A stretch of 64,000 bases of DNA from assembly GCA_003118195.1 (NCBI GenBank), contig BEXV01000080.1, positions 364,472 through 428,471 of the forward strand. Direction: 5' to 3'. Under the pieces are notes generated by a model that had not been told where the DNA came from, searched no databases, and was given only the letters and a program-made list of their open reading frames with translations. Numbering within the stretch: the first letter of the stretch is position 1; the number at the start of each line of letters is the position of its first letter. Source of the DNA: Hemicentrotus pulcherrimus (Eukaryota; Echinodermata; Echinoidea; Camarodonta; Strongylocentrotidae). The position numbers and the translations under genes are program-made. Shown here one piece after another: positions 13,104 to 24,864 of the stretch.

Positions 13104-13252
13104 TTTCACTGGCGGCCTGCCGTAGCAACAACATGAATTAACAAAAGACTTAATTCCGTTTCGTTGACAATCAGCCGTAGACAAAAGACTTCATGCATCG
13201 CTGATTGTCAACGAAACAGGAGTTACGTCTTATGTCAATTTTGCCAGTGAAA
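13104..13252. mobile_element. Foldback/MITE-like inverted repeat, 149 bp
   Basis: Outer arms TTTCACTGGC (13104-13113) and GCCAGTGAAA (13243-13252) are perfect inverted repeats. Inside them GTTTCGTTGACAATCAGC (13158-13175) pairs perfectly with 13200-13217 around a 24-base loop, with imperfect pairing extending outward through AAAAGACTTAATTCC. There is no coding content. The two-tier palindrome indicates a non-autonomous foldback element or a structured transcript. Target duplications are not clear. Confidence 0.65.
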
Positions 13253-14884
13253 ACGAATTCGTTTGATAAAATTATCGATTGAGACGCCATTTCGATGTAT
13301 GCGCTTATTATTACCTGTGCTTAATAGGCTTATGTATGGGGCCAAATAATGCATGCTCCACACATTCAGCGCAGTGGTTGCGCCGTTCATTTTGATTTAC
13401 CTTTTGTTGTTATATCACCCTCACATGGTGCGTCAATGGCCGCGTCAGTCTTATGTCCCCAAATGACGCCTCGCGTTCGACCGGTATAAGTCGTTCACGG
13501 AAATATCTTAAACCCAATAGTATCGTCCGAAAGTTACAAGTTAGAGTTTAAAACTACATAGCCAGTCTTGCAATACATGGACAAGGTACACACTGTACTT
13601 CCATAATACAACCAGCACGGAATCATCCGTGAGATTGCCGGACAAACGTTAACCTTGCTTTCGATTTATGACGTTCATCTCCGTAAGAACGCACAAACAT
13701 GACCAAGGTGTATTGAACGCAATTATGTAATGTATGTGATGATGAAAAGCCCTACGTTTAGATAACTGTGTACCCTGCAACTTTACATTAATGTTTACAT
13801 CAGCTCAGCGGTTTTCTTTATTGAAACATTGAATCAACAAGGATGCACGTCTCCCTCACGGTTAGGACATAATGATGTTGCGCCGTGTTTCTCAGGGGTC
13901 TGTCTTGACCACAAGACCGCATAAACCCAAAACTAGGTTATTGTATTATTATTTTATTGCAGGGACTGTGTTATTCAATTCTTTGCTTAAAAAAATGTTT
14001 CGAGTTCGTGTGTAAAACATTGTTCTAAATTGATTTTGAAACAGTGTACATAACCCATACAAAACAGAAAAAAGAAGATCACTTAATATGAAAATGTAGG
14101 GTACGACTAAAGTTAACTCGGCAAATAATATTATTGCGAAAGACCGAGAGCGTCGTGAAACATCAAGAAGGACACGTTTTATTACTCGTATTTCAATAGG
14201 GAAAAATATTAATTGGCTCAGTTCTAATACCAATTATCCTTACTTCATTTGTATTGACCTGATTGTGAACACTTATCAAAATCACAGTTGCCGTCTGAAA
14301 ATAGTCTAAATCTGCACACTAAGGTAAGATAAGGTTGAGTTCTGGTCAAGTAATTACATTGGAAAATAATCTGTCTATACACAGTCGGTAAAGGTTGACT
14401 ATTCAGCACATGAGAAAAGATGTGTACCTTGGACGTTCTGGATCATTGGAATGATAATAGCATGACCCGATCATGCTGAAAGTCCCATACACTGTAAATG
14501 TGGAAGAAAAGTTGGGTCCAATCCTTTCGTTATATATATCCATATATCTTTTGGGTTCTTCATTAATTGTAATCTGTACAGGAGTGACATGCGTAAAATG
14601 TCACTTCTACCAGAACCTAATCCCAATTTTTAAAAAAAATATAAATGTATTTGTAAGTGTTTAATCTTCAGAATCTACCAGGCGAAAGTTAAACATGTTC
14701 ATATCTAATGAAGATATTTATATAACAAAGCACACCATTTTCACAATACGTCATTATTATCATTCCATGACGTATTTTTATTCACATCCATAGAATGCAT
14801 TTTCTGTGACTTCCCGTTGCATAATGACACTTTACAAACACAATAATCGAGCTAATTGCCATGGGTCAAAGACAAAGAATGACA
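13253..14884. other. No gene seen
   Basis: AT-rich sequence. The 94-codon minus-strand frame at 13949-14233 is hydrophobic but has no recognisable motif and is not supported as a gene. Confidence 0.5.
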
Positions 14885-15202
14885 CCAGGGGGGTGTTTCA
14901 CAAAGATCTTAAGTCGGACTTAACTCTAAGTGCGACTTAAAAATTATGGAGAGCCATTTGTAACCTTAAATTTGAATACATTCAAAAGTGAAAAAACAAG
15001 TATTTTAGACTTTTCATAAATTCCACAGCAAGAACAGGAAATCTCCCATGATAATAGAAAATATGAATGATTTGAATCAACATTTTATGCCTTTTAAAAT
15101 AAATTTTACAAAATATTTTCAGAGATGCTACGGCTTTCCATAATTTGTAAGTCCAACTTAGAGTTAAGTTCAACTTAGGATCTTTGTGAAACACCCCCCA
15201 GG
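14885..15202 (+). mobile_element. MITE family A, copy 1
   Basis: Terminal inverted repeats GGGTGTTTCACAAAGATC followed by YTAAG at both ends, continuing inward through the palindromic AGTCCAACTTAGAGTTAAGT region. The element is about 318 bp with a non-coding AT-rich core. The core matches the reverse complement of the element at 60940-61239 (for example GGAAAGCCGTA and TTTATGAA blocks), so both are members of one non-autonomous DNA-transposon family. No clear target duplication is seen. Confidence 0.82.
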
Positions 15203-15449
15203 TCACAAAGGATACCATGAACCGGCTAGAGAGGAATCAAAGTAAATGACTTGGTCTGATCAGGGTAACCACGTGACATTATAAAGCTTCAGTCATCCGT
15301 CCCTAATCGTCTAATAGGACGCAATGAGGCGATGGTTCTCCTGCAATTTAATCACACTGCATGGAAAAGACCATAGCAGACTTTGCACCATGATAGCTCT
15401 CCTCGTACACAGATACTGCTCGACTAGAGAGAGTTCTTCGCCGAGAGAG

Positions 15450-15488
15450 AAGTCAGAGAGAGAGAGAGAGAGAGAGAAAAAAAAAAAA
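15450..15488. repeat. (GA)n followed by poly(A)
   Basis: A short GA microsatellite runs into a 12-base A tract. Confidence 0.85.
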
Positions 15489-16199
15489 GTGGGATGGTGA
15501 TCGAGTACCGTGAGGGCGGGAAAAAAAATGAGCAAAATTAAAAACCAGACAAATACGGAGCCCAATGTAAGACAATCATGAAATCACAAATGTCACTGTG
15601 AACGATATTTTCGCTCATAAATGCCGAAAGCCGTTTTGTAGCGGCCCTTCTCCGGCACTTTATTTAATTGCAACAGTAGAGTCTTTCTGGATCGTGAGTC
15701 GCGTCTCTCTTTCAGTCTCCTTTTGTAGCAAGGAGTAACTCTGGATGATTTTCATCCTTTTTTCGGAGGATAAAGTTGTGGGTATATCATCTGACGGTCC
15801 ATGAACCAATGTGAAAAAAGTGCAGGTGGATTTAACCTCGGGCCTCCATTTAAGCGAGAAAATTTGGGTTGACATGAAAAAAGAATATATAGGGGCGGCT
15901 CTTGAGGCTCTCATTCACCCACGCGCTCGGTGAACTATACTTAAATTTGATCACTAGGTTTGCGAGGGAGGGCGGATGGAATAACAAGGACAGTCTAGAT
16001 AGAACGAACGTAGGACAAAGAGGAGATTAAATAGATAAATAATAGAACGGAACATAAGTGACGGCAGTGAGAGAAAATCATAAACAGGTCTAGTGATATA
16101 CTACTGTATGAAACGCAGCTACTATATGAATATACTCTACTGCGCTTAATACATGTACCATAACTTATAAACATGGCTGTAGATGAGCCGTCAAAATAA
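15489..16199. other. No gene seen
   Basis: Open frames under 100 codons occur on the minus strand but lack motifs. Nothing further is supported. Confidence 0.45.
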
Positions 16200-16320
16200 G
16201 GCGCTAAAGCACTACAGAAATTTCGCCCTACCGGGTTCCCATTTACTTCACCTGGATGGAGAGTGGTAAATGTAAATTGATGTCTTGCCAAATGACAACA
16301 GTGCCACGGCGGGACTTAAA
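16200..16320. repeat. SINE-like interspersed repeat fragment
   Basis: The string CCGGGTTCCCATTTACTTC, then CACCTGGATGGAGAGTGG, ATGTCTTGCCAAA and TGCCACGGCGGGACT, matches my recollection of a repeat common in molluscs and echinoderms (the 'cacctgggtggagagtgg' element). It explains the minus-strand frame that begins here. The copy is truncated, and orientation and ends are not resolved. Confidence 0.5.
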
Positions 16321-18811
16321 TGGCAAACGATGAGATCCACAGTCCGTTGAAGTTTCCACTATATAGATCACGACACCTCTAGTTAAACACCTATCAAGCA
16401 TTGTATGTTTAAGGAGAGCAGTAAAGGGAATAGTTTTAAATGAAAAATTGCTTCAAGACACACACCTTTATGTCAAGAGATAGATAGCAATACAATGATA
16501 TTAACGAGTCCGCCACTGAGATTGGTAGCGTGCTTCTTAAATAATTCTCTTTCTTATTAACTTAATGTTACTTTAGTCATTACAGCCTAAGAGAAAACGT
16601 ACAAACGTCAATGCATTAACGAACATAACATAAAAGAGGTCAATTCTGAAACGTTATACCTAATATTATGTTCAAGATTTTGTTATTAATATTATTATCA
16701 TATATATATTTGTTACAATATAATGTACCCAATTATGTTTAACAGGACCTCATGAAAGACCAACATAATTGGTGATAATGAGTCCCCCTGTCTAAATATC
16801 AGAAATAAATAAATAAACAAATACTTAAATATATACATATATTTGGATTACGTAAACTGTCTCATGAAAATTACAGTTGAAATTAAATTATATCAACTAA
16901 CTTTTGCCTAACGTGGTATACTTAACAAAATCATCTTTCCCCTCCGAACTCAAGTGAAAAAAAAAAAAATACTCGAAAAGAGACAACTTGAGAGAAGGTG
17001 TGGAGTTACACGGTTAATATTTCATTGAAGGATATACAATTTAATCTCTGGTGCCGGAGGTTGTTGAGAAGAAAGCACGGGACCTTGGCCGGTGTACATT
17101 ATTACATTGCAGCTAATCAGGACTTCGCTTGGTTTGCCATGCCCGAGTTTTCGTTCTGAATAATGTTACCCGCTATGAAATGCTTGAACTTGAGTAACAC
17201 ATAACAGGGGGGGGGGGTCGTGATGTGAGGATAGAGAGAAGAGAGTGAAAGTGAGAAAGATGGAGATCAAATGGCAGAAAGAGAAAGGGAGAGAGAGAGA
17301 GCATGTGTATTAAACATCGTTGCTTTATAGCAAATGAGCGTACTCGGGGCCTCCAATTCTCTTTGTGGTAACTTGAGGGTGGCAAAATCTTAAAAAGTGA
17401 AACTATATCTTTAATTGCTAGAAATCAAATAAACACGACTGAAAGGGCATGGTATTTCTTTTAAATGAGTAAAACCTAAGCCCAACAATTAATACTTCCT
17501 TGCCGCATTGCCTCATCATCCGTATATAACATCTCGTCTAATCAAGATTTCCTACTCATATCGCGCCGAATATCAACTGCATTATACCATTGTAAAAACC
17601 ATGATTTCATCTAAATCAGAGCATGAAAGGAAACGGAAGCGATCGATCATTGATAAATGGTCGAGTAATTACCCCACCGTCAGTCCTGTATCTGGTCATG
17701 AAATTATCTCATTTTAGACATGCTGGAGACGAAAAGTTTCATTGACGATGACATTTAAAGAAAGATTATTAAGATAGGCATGTTATCAATTTGAAGTGCA
17801 CAACCACAAAGAATCCATTATTTGTTTCAAAAGCATTGAATTGAAGCGTTGATCTTATACTGGAATTGAAATTTAAAAACTTTATCTCCAGCTGTTACTG
17901 TAATTCATCATAATAACAAGATCTGGATACAATCTTTTTTAAAGGTCATGGAAACCCCATCTATGTCATAATCGACATTATTTTTAAAGTATTATTCTGA
18001 AATCGTGATCAGTAGCTTTGTAACCATTGTTAATTGAAGAAAAAAAAAGTATGAGTCAGCGTAGAAAGGAAGACAACACGTTAATCGAATCAGCCGCTTA
18101 CAACCATTGCTTGAAACTTTGGACACACGTGCTCTGTAATAGAACGTATAAGGTTGCCATAAAATGTTTTTCAAAGATTACTGAATTCGTGTATGTTCAC
18201 CTTTTCAACTTCGAAACTTCCTCCAATATGATTATGGTCGATTATGTTTACGTATTTGATAGTTACCGTAGGCGTTTAGAAAGGTGGAATGCTAAAATTA
18301 AGTATAAATTCCGATTTATGTAAAACAAAACAAAAAGTAATACTCTGAGGGGAGGGTATTTTGGACTGGATAATAACCTATCCATTGCTATATTGGTGTT
18401 GAGTACACATTAACGAAACGACTGATTAATGGTTGCCTGCAGCTGTTCTAAATCAAGCCATCACATTAATATATCTATATCGTCCACTTCTACCCCTCTC
18501 TGCCCCCTAATAGTTTGATTAATGTTGATGTCGATTTCGTGTGGTAGATAATCAATTATCGTTTTATATTTGGCGGGGCTGGCGTCTCTACATAATTGCC
18601 CTTCCAGGAGATGGATACACCAACCAACCAAACGACAAGCTGGTAAACATATTAGAAGAACTGCCCTCTGTGTTGTGGTTATATTAAAGGACCAAATAAA
18701 TATTTGGAAGGCCATTTTTACTCTGCGAACTATGAGGAGTGAGTTTGCATGACCTAAACCCGATGGTCTCGTGCAGAAAAAAACGGGTATTAAGTGCGAC
18801 ATAACACCTCA
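16321..18811. other. No gene seen; short A-rich and G-run tracts
   Basis: Contains an AATAAATAAATAAAC-type tract at 16805-16819, a G run near 17203-17217 and a GA patch at 17288-17300. The 98-codon frame at 18027-18323 (plus) and the 113-codon frame at 18461-18802 (minus) have no recognisable features. Confidence 0.45.
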
Positions 18812-18926
18812 GTCACACCGAAAAAACTGATCCCTAACCGACTCAACACGTATCTGTTCGATACTTGGCTATTTCGGGATGATATCATTCTGTTATCGGT
18901 TTGGTGTCAGTTTTTTTCAGTGCGAC
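18812..18926. mobile_element. Short inverted-repeat element (family D), about 115 bp
   Basis: The left arm starting GTCACACCGAAAAAACTGAT pairs with the reverse complement of the right arm, GTCGCACTGAAAAAAACTGA. Imperfect pairing continues inward (CTAACCGA against AAACCGA). The outer CTCAGTCACACC is shared with the 39.9-kb element. Arms are about 75% identical by eye. It sits about 150 bp left of a family B MITE, so insertions cluster here. Confidence 0.55.
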
Positions 18927-19077
18927 CGGGATATCAACACTAGATGCAAGCAGCTATACTTGCCTAGATAGTCGTACATTGGATTTCAAAACAAGATTTG
19001 CAAACAAGACCGACCCAAGACAGATGCTAAACCTTGCAGCCTACTTCAAATAGCAAAACATAGGTTGGTAATGGAGC

Positions 19078-19229
19078 TGGGCCCTGTTTCACAAAACTTA
19101 TTACCAATAACAAGTTACAATAACTGTTAAAAGCTACTGAAATAGTGGCATTTGATTGGCTGAGAGTAGATTTGTCATAGACATTTAGAATTCGTTATTG
19201 ATGACAAGTTTTATGAAACGTGGCCCTGG
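19078..19229 (-). mobile_element. MITE family B, copy 1
   Basis: A roughly 152-bp element with inverted termini GGGCCCTGTTTCACAAAACT and the reverse complement of TTTTATGAAACGTGGCCC. Its interior contains TTGGCTGAGAGTAGATTTGTC. The reverse complement aligns almost throughout with 28125-28276. It is non-coding. Orientation is given relative to copy 2. Confidence 0.85.
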
Positions 19230-21590
19230 TTTGGTATCGCTTTGGAGCCGGTTAAGTGTTGGTATTGAGGTGTATTGTTTTTTTTGTCCGTAGTAACTTT
19301 CGAATAAGTCATGTAAGATACACGAAATAGTTTACCTCGTATCAACTTCTGTACGTCATCGACCGGGTAACTGTGGTAATTACAACATTAATAGTTACAT
19401 CTTTTGACAACGTTTTTACTTCAAGTGATCCCTTATTTACACTTTTGAATTAAGTACACATGTAATAGCAATATGATATCCATAAAAGAGGGGAGACGCT
19501 TCTGAGTTTTTAAAAAAAGAAGGAAAAAAAAAACTGCTTCATGGGTACAAAAATGCCTTAGCACAGGAAGACTTGAAGATTTATTAAACACTAGATCCCG
19601 ATCGAGAATCGTTCATGTTTTATGCATCAGAATCCAAGAGACATGATACGAAGGACATGTGGGTCTTTCAAGATTGCGATGCTGATTATGATGAGGTGAC
19701 CTATTAATATAAAGGTACTGTATCGGTTGTCAGGGGAAGGGCATGGTTTGCTGTGGCGCTTTGCAACTATTCGGGGACGTATAGAATTCTGAATGCATTG
19801 TACAAAATTATCATAATAGTCGGGTTACGTTTGTCAATCTTCTGTGTCCATGTAAAGTCTGTAAAAGTGCTAACCTGGACTACCTGCTCTGATTATAGTT
19901 CGTCATGCTGCTCTGTACATCGATATTATATTTTTAAAACTATCAAACTCTCCCATTTTAAGATCTGTTGTGATATCAAATCGTTACATCTTTCTTGCTT
20001 ATGTTGATTTCAACAATTGTGGTCTGGAATTTTTTTTTCTCGAAACGTTCCCCAGAAAAAATTGTTTAAAAGAGTGAACAAGTCACATATAACTGGATAT
20101 TGAGGTTGGTAAACATGGTTACGGTGCCCTTTATTTTGGTACATTATTGCTTTAAAGTACCACATAGTATACTTGGAAGGGCAACAACAAATTAAATTAA
20201 ATCAAAGAGTAACGTTATTCATATGAAATGCAAAGCATACTATATGTGATCAATTCGAGTTTTGCGAAGCAATGATACATTCTCTATATCTTGAAATTTC
20301 GTGCAGCCAATACATTTTTCGGAAAACGACTTGTAGATATTCTGATCTGAATTAGGTCACTGCCTCGTATTTACAGACACATTCGCCTTGTCCATAAAGG
20401 ATATATTACATGGACATTTATCATGAATAGGCTCCTGTGCCATGTGTTCAGTTTCATCATGAATTCCGGGAGTGCTTCAATCCACCTATAATGTTCATTG
20501 ATGCGAAATGCGGATAGGTGACACGCATTATGAACATGATCACGTTAGTCATTCAGTTTACTCTGATCTCGCTAAATATCGTAAATTACATAATTCATAT
20601 AAGATTCATTAAAGTAAAAAATCTAGTAAGTTTACAGAGAACCTTCGATAAAACACGGATAAAAAGAAAGACAAAAGAAAAGATGTGATACTTTTTAGTG
20701 ACACATTCGGGTAGGTAGTAGCAGCTGTTGCTGGAATAAGTCATAAAGAACCATGGATGCCTTCTACAACACGCTATAAAAACTCGTTTATCTTTAATCT
20801 CTTGGTTTAAAAAAAAGGTGCTGATTGTACCACAGGAACCCTAATATCATCGCAGTAAATCGAAGATTCGTATAATTCATTCCATTCTACTGGTTAATTT
20901 TTATTAAATGTATGTCATTGTTTTGAAAAACAATAGTAACACGTTTTCACTGTTATAATTTGAGTTAAAAACCAAACAAAATTACTATGATCGTTATACT
21001 AATTTTCATGTTTATTTTTTAAATCCATCATGTTTGGGCTTCAACCATGTATGCTACGAGGACAATGAACTGGTTTCACATGATCTTAGCCATAATAACA
21101 AGAAAGCAAAGCCCCGTGTCAACCTTTGCGCCAAATGTGAATCCATAAAATGAAACTTAAATTTGTCAGACCAGCAACGGTAGTTGACCCTATCTTGATT
21201 GAAAAACAAGTCCCGTATTCATATCAATATTTGATATGCTTGGGCGATGTTTTGATATTGCTTAATCTAGTCTAGTCCTTCCAATCATCCAATTAGTATG
21301 TCAATATCTTTATCACGTGGCTATTGTGCCTCAATCCTTCAACATATATAGTTCTTAATATTCTTCATGTTTTTATAGATAACAGATCTGTCATCGTATC
21401 TATTTGCGAGGGCTTCCCAATTTCGGTGTTATCATCTTGACAGAAAATACGGTTCGCCGTTTGCAATTGAATCAATTAACGAACATGGTAGAAAGGTAAT
21501 GAGTTAAGATGCTCAGGGGTAATATTAACCTCTTTGTCAACGCAAATATTAACCCAATTGACTTCATTTGAATCGTTTGTTTTATTCGCG

Positions 21591-21598
<8 letters not shown>
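19230..21598. other. No gene seen
   Basis: AT-rich sequence with only chance open frames; an A-rich run lies at 19511-19535. Confidence 0.5.

Positions 21599-21636
<38 letters not shown>
21599..21636. repeat. (CT)n microsatellite
   Basis: Pure CT dinucleotides directly after an eight-base C run. Confidence 0.95.
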
Positions 21637-21638
<2 letters not shown>

Positions 21639-22379
21639 GTTTTCTTTGTCCAATTATTTTATTCATTTCATTTCAGTTAGTGGTGTTACTCACTCTTGAA
21701 AAGAAATGTGAAATTCTCAATGACCCATGCCTTTTGGCACATCATTGAATGGCAAAGATTTTTCTGTTCACATAATTTCTTGTTGGAATCAATCATTTAA
21801 TTTTGTTTTTGAGGCGTTACATTAAAATTTCACCAATAGGCCTTTTATTACCACCAAATCCCACTCGAAAAGATTTACAAAGTGTGATTACTATACTGAT
21901 CCCGCTGGAAAATCAAGAACAATGGACCCAACACATGTTTGAATAAATGAAACTACATAAAACTGTGGCGTCAATTTAGATTTTGGTTTAACTTTTTAAA
22001 ATGGCGAACTATTTCTGCTCATATTTTAATTTTAAGAGCGATTCAAAATCTAACATTTTTATTAGGTCATTAGAACCTTTTCTGGTAATACAAATAATAA
22101 GATGTTGTGAAAGGCAGTCAACACTCCCATCAAAGGAAAAGTTTAATGCTGATGTTGAATTTTTCATGTGTTCATATGATCATATTTGCAGTGTGCTGTT
22201 TATTGATGTAGCAATGATGGGATGACAAGTTATATGAAAAATGGATATCACTTTCTTCCTGTCATTACCTCTCTCGATGTTTATGCATCGTTTGCTTTTG
22301 TACACACCCTTCCATCTTTCTTTCAGGCTTGGTCACTTATCACTCATCTGCACACATTCTTTCATCCTCTATTTCTCGC

Positions 22380-22645
22380 ATTCTATCACCCCTCCCCCTG
22401 TCTCTGTCACCCACACGCACACTCACCAACATACACACACACATTTACGCAAGCACAGGCGCACACACACTACACTCTTTCCTACTCGCACGCTCTCCAC
22501 GTGATCATTTTATTTCTTTTATCTCTCTCTTACTTTCTCTTTCTATCGATCTTCTTTTTCTACATTCGTTTATCACTCTTTCTTCCCCTTTCTCTCTCCC
22601 TCTCTCTTTCTCTCTTTCTCTCTCTCCCTCTCTCTCTCTCTCTAT
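22380..22645. repeat. Compound CA- and CT-rich simple-sequence region
   Basis: CACACA-type tracts (22410-22470) pass into CTCTCT tracts (22580-22645), then TATATATA. Three overlapping plus-strand frames here, of up to 163 codons, encode Ser/Leu/Phe- or Thr/His-rich low-complexity strings and are rejected as genes. Confidence 0.88.
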
Positions 22646-22795
22646 ATGTATATATATACCATGGTCGCAATTTTACCATCGCATGCATTCACCGCAATCT
22701 CTCTTCTAGATGATTCACTTTAATAGATTAACGAGTTAATACCGATTATTGGGGAATGGGCCTGATTGTCTATTTTTGGCATGCTCAAAGAACAA

Positions 22796-22824
22796 AAGAA
22801 AGAAAGAAAGAAAGAAAGAAAGAA
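22796..22824. repeat. (GAAA)n tetranucleotide microsatellite
   Basis: About seven GAAA units in a row. Confidence 0.92.
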
Positions 22825-24563
22825 TCTGAAAAGGAATAGAAGAATATGACTAAAACTGTCGCCCTTTAATCCATGAACCTCCATATGTGATATGTTGCGC
22901 ATCTCTACGTAAGAGTCTCTCGGAATGGGCTGTCAAAATGCCAAAGCATTCCGTCAAGAAACGATCGTCACTTTATACATCGCCCCTGGCACTCACACAT
23001 TTCATTGGGACAGTGGCATGAAGCACTCGCGGTAACCAAAGGGAGATGTAAAATCATCAGAGCTGACGAGAGAAAGGTTGGCAAATTCCTCTATGAGGGG
23101 TTTCCACTAGATGAAGAAAATAAAGATAGTAAAAGAAGAAATGGTGCACGGGCTTATCCACATCTATCAATGCCAATAATATCAATTTACTCTATACGTC
23201 AAAGGTGCAAGATTGATCAGGACATGCCTTTACCGATTTTGGGAAGATTGGACGGGGTCTTTTTTCTTTGATTATGCATGAACTGCCTTTCCGTAATTGC
23301 CGTTCTCGTCATTCATCGCATGATTCTGAATGACAGTGATGCTCAACGACCAGTGAACTCTATCATTGTCATTCAGAGCCCAATCTTATACAAAGAGTTG
23401 ATATTAATCGCAACTATGTGCAAAAGAGATAGGAGACTGCGCATTTGCGATCGATTGGAGGACTTGTGATTCATTTGGATCAATCGTAACCTTTTTGTAA
23501 GACCATCCCCTGGTGTTAACAGTTACAGTTGTACACCGATTCGAAACTCACACACATCATGCAATGTTTATATACCATCTTGTTGACCAGGTGCAAATCA
23601 GTCACGAATAAGAATGGAATGAATGCATAGAGAGAGTAGGCCTATGCCATGGGGCCTATCACAAAAATGATGGGGTGGGCGGAGTATTTTCCGTACAGGA
23701 AATCCACCACCCTCTTTCGTAGACCCATTTAAATAATGATCAATTCCAACGCTTTTAAAATCAGAAGGTATGCATGGGAAAAGGGTATAATTGTACATGT
23801 ACGTTGGGCTCTTGATATGCCACTGGTGCCTAAAATAATATCATATGCTCGAGGGGCCTTTCTTTAGCAATTTATCTACTCTACATGATAGAACTATTTT
23901 TCGTGTGTAAGTCAAAAACGTGTCGCTGCCATTTGACAACGTATACAGTTTTATTTCTGTAAGCATTTTGAGAGGGACAGTACTTTGAAACCTGGTTCAC
24001 AGTTTACAGTAATTGAAGATTCTAACTATTTCTTTATATAATCTAAAGTTACTAGTTTCTTTGATAAGCCTCTCAGTTTCTTTGAAGATTATAGAAGTCA
24101 GATTTCGGAGGTTATAGGTTGTTTTAGTACAAAGTGGCTGATAGTTTTAGTTTGTGTTTTTGTCTTTCTGTTCTTTTAAATTAGAAGACCGTCTGCTGTT
24201 TACATATTTCCTAACTATTAAAAAAAATATATATTTCATGAAGGATTTGCACCGTTAGTCAGTCTAAATGTCGTAGAATCCGGCAGCATAACATTTAACT
24301 TTCAATAAAACACACTTCGCAATAGTTCGTTTTGATTTCATTAAAGCACGACTATATTTATATCAACCCATATAGGGACACCAGCAATGCAATACAAAAA
24401 GAAAACACTTGAGTAGAGGACAAAATAAAGCCTAGCAAATCGATATCCCAATGTTGAAGTAATTACAATAATTGCAATAATACACGAACTTTAATGTCCC
24501 ACTCACACACATTTTAATGTTAGAAAATCACGCTTCTGGCTAAAAGAGTCTAGTCTTTGATCT
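22825..24563. other. No gene seen
   Basis: Plus-strand frames at 23005-23271 and 23278-23469 are back to back in one frame, separated only by a TGA. They show no recognisable domain or splice context. Confidence 0.4.
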
Positions 24564-24864
24564 ATAGGTGTGTTCCCATAGGTCACTGTATGGGTACTCG
24601 CGTATCGCATTCGTGTCATTCTCGTGTCATCTGGTGCAGTATCCATTACCTCACAACACAGTGGCGCACTTGTCTGATGTAAACGTAGAAAGGTCTACAC
24701 AGCTCTTTTGGCAGTGTAAAAGAACCCTCACGAGTTTTCTGATCACGACTGCATATTGATTTTGTCTATGACAAGCATGTTCACGGACAATCCTGAGGCA
24801 AAAAGGAAAGCTGTACAAGAAGTACAGTTTTACCGGTACACGAATTGCGTTTGAACACACCATC
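24564..24864. mobile_element. Possible MITE with GGTGTGTTC termini, about 300 bp
   Basis: ATAGGTGTGTTC at the left end faces GAACACACCAT at the right end (24853-24863). Further in, TCGCATTCGTGT faces the reverse complement ACGCAATTCGTGT. The interior has a small hairpin, CTGTAC-AAGAA-GTACAG. The arms are short and interrupted, so this is weaker than families A-C. Confidence 0.45.

Noticed and set aside
14335..14350. GTTGAGTTCTGGTCA shared with 52303-52317
   Set aside because: 15-base identity with only weak similarity around it; not enough to call a repeat family.
22222..22713. 163-codon plus-strand frame and two overlapping ones
   Set aside because: Encoded by CA and CT microsatellites in all three frames. 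The one with a hydrophobic profile is an artefact of CTC/TCT/TTC codons.
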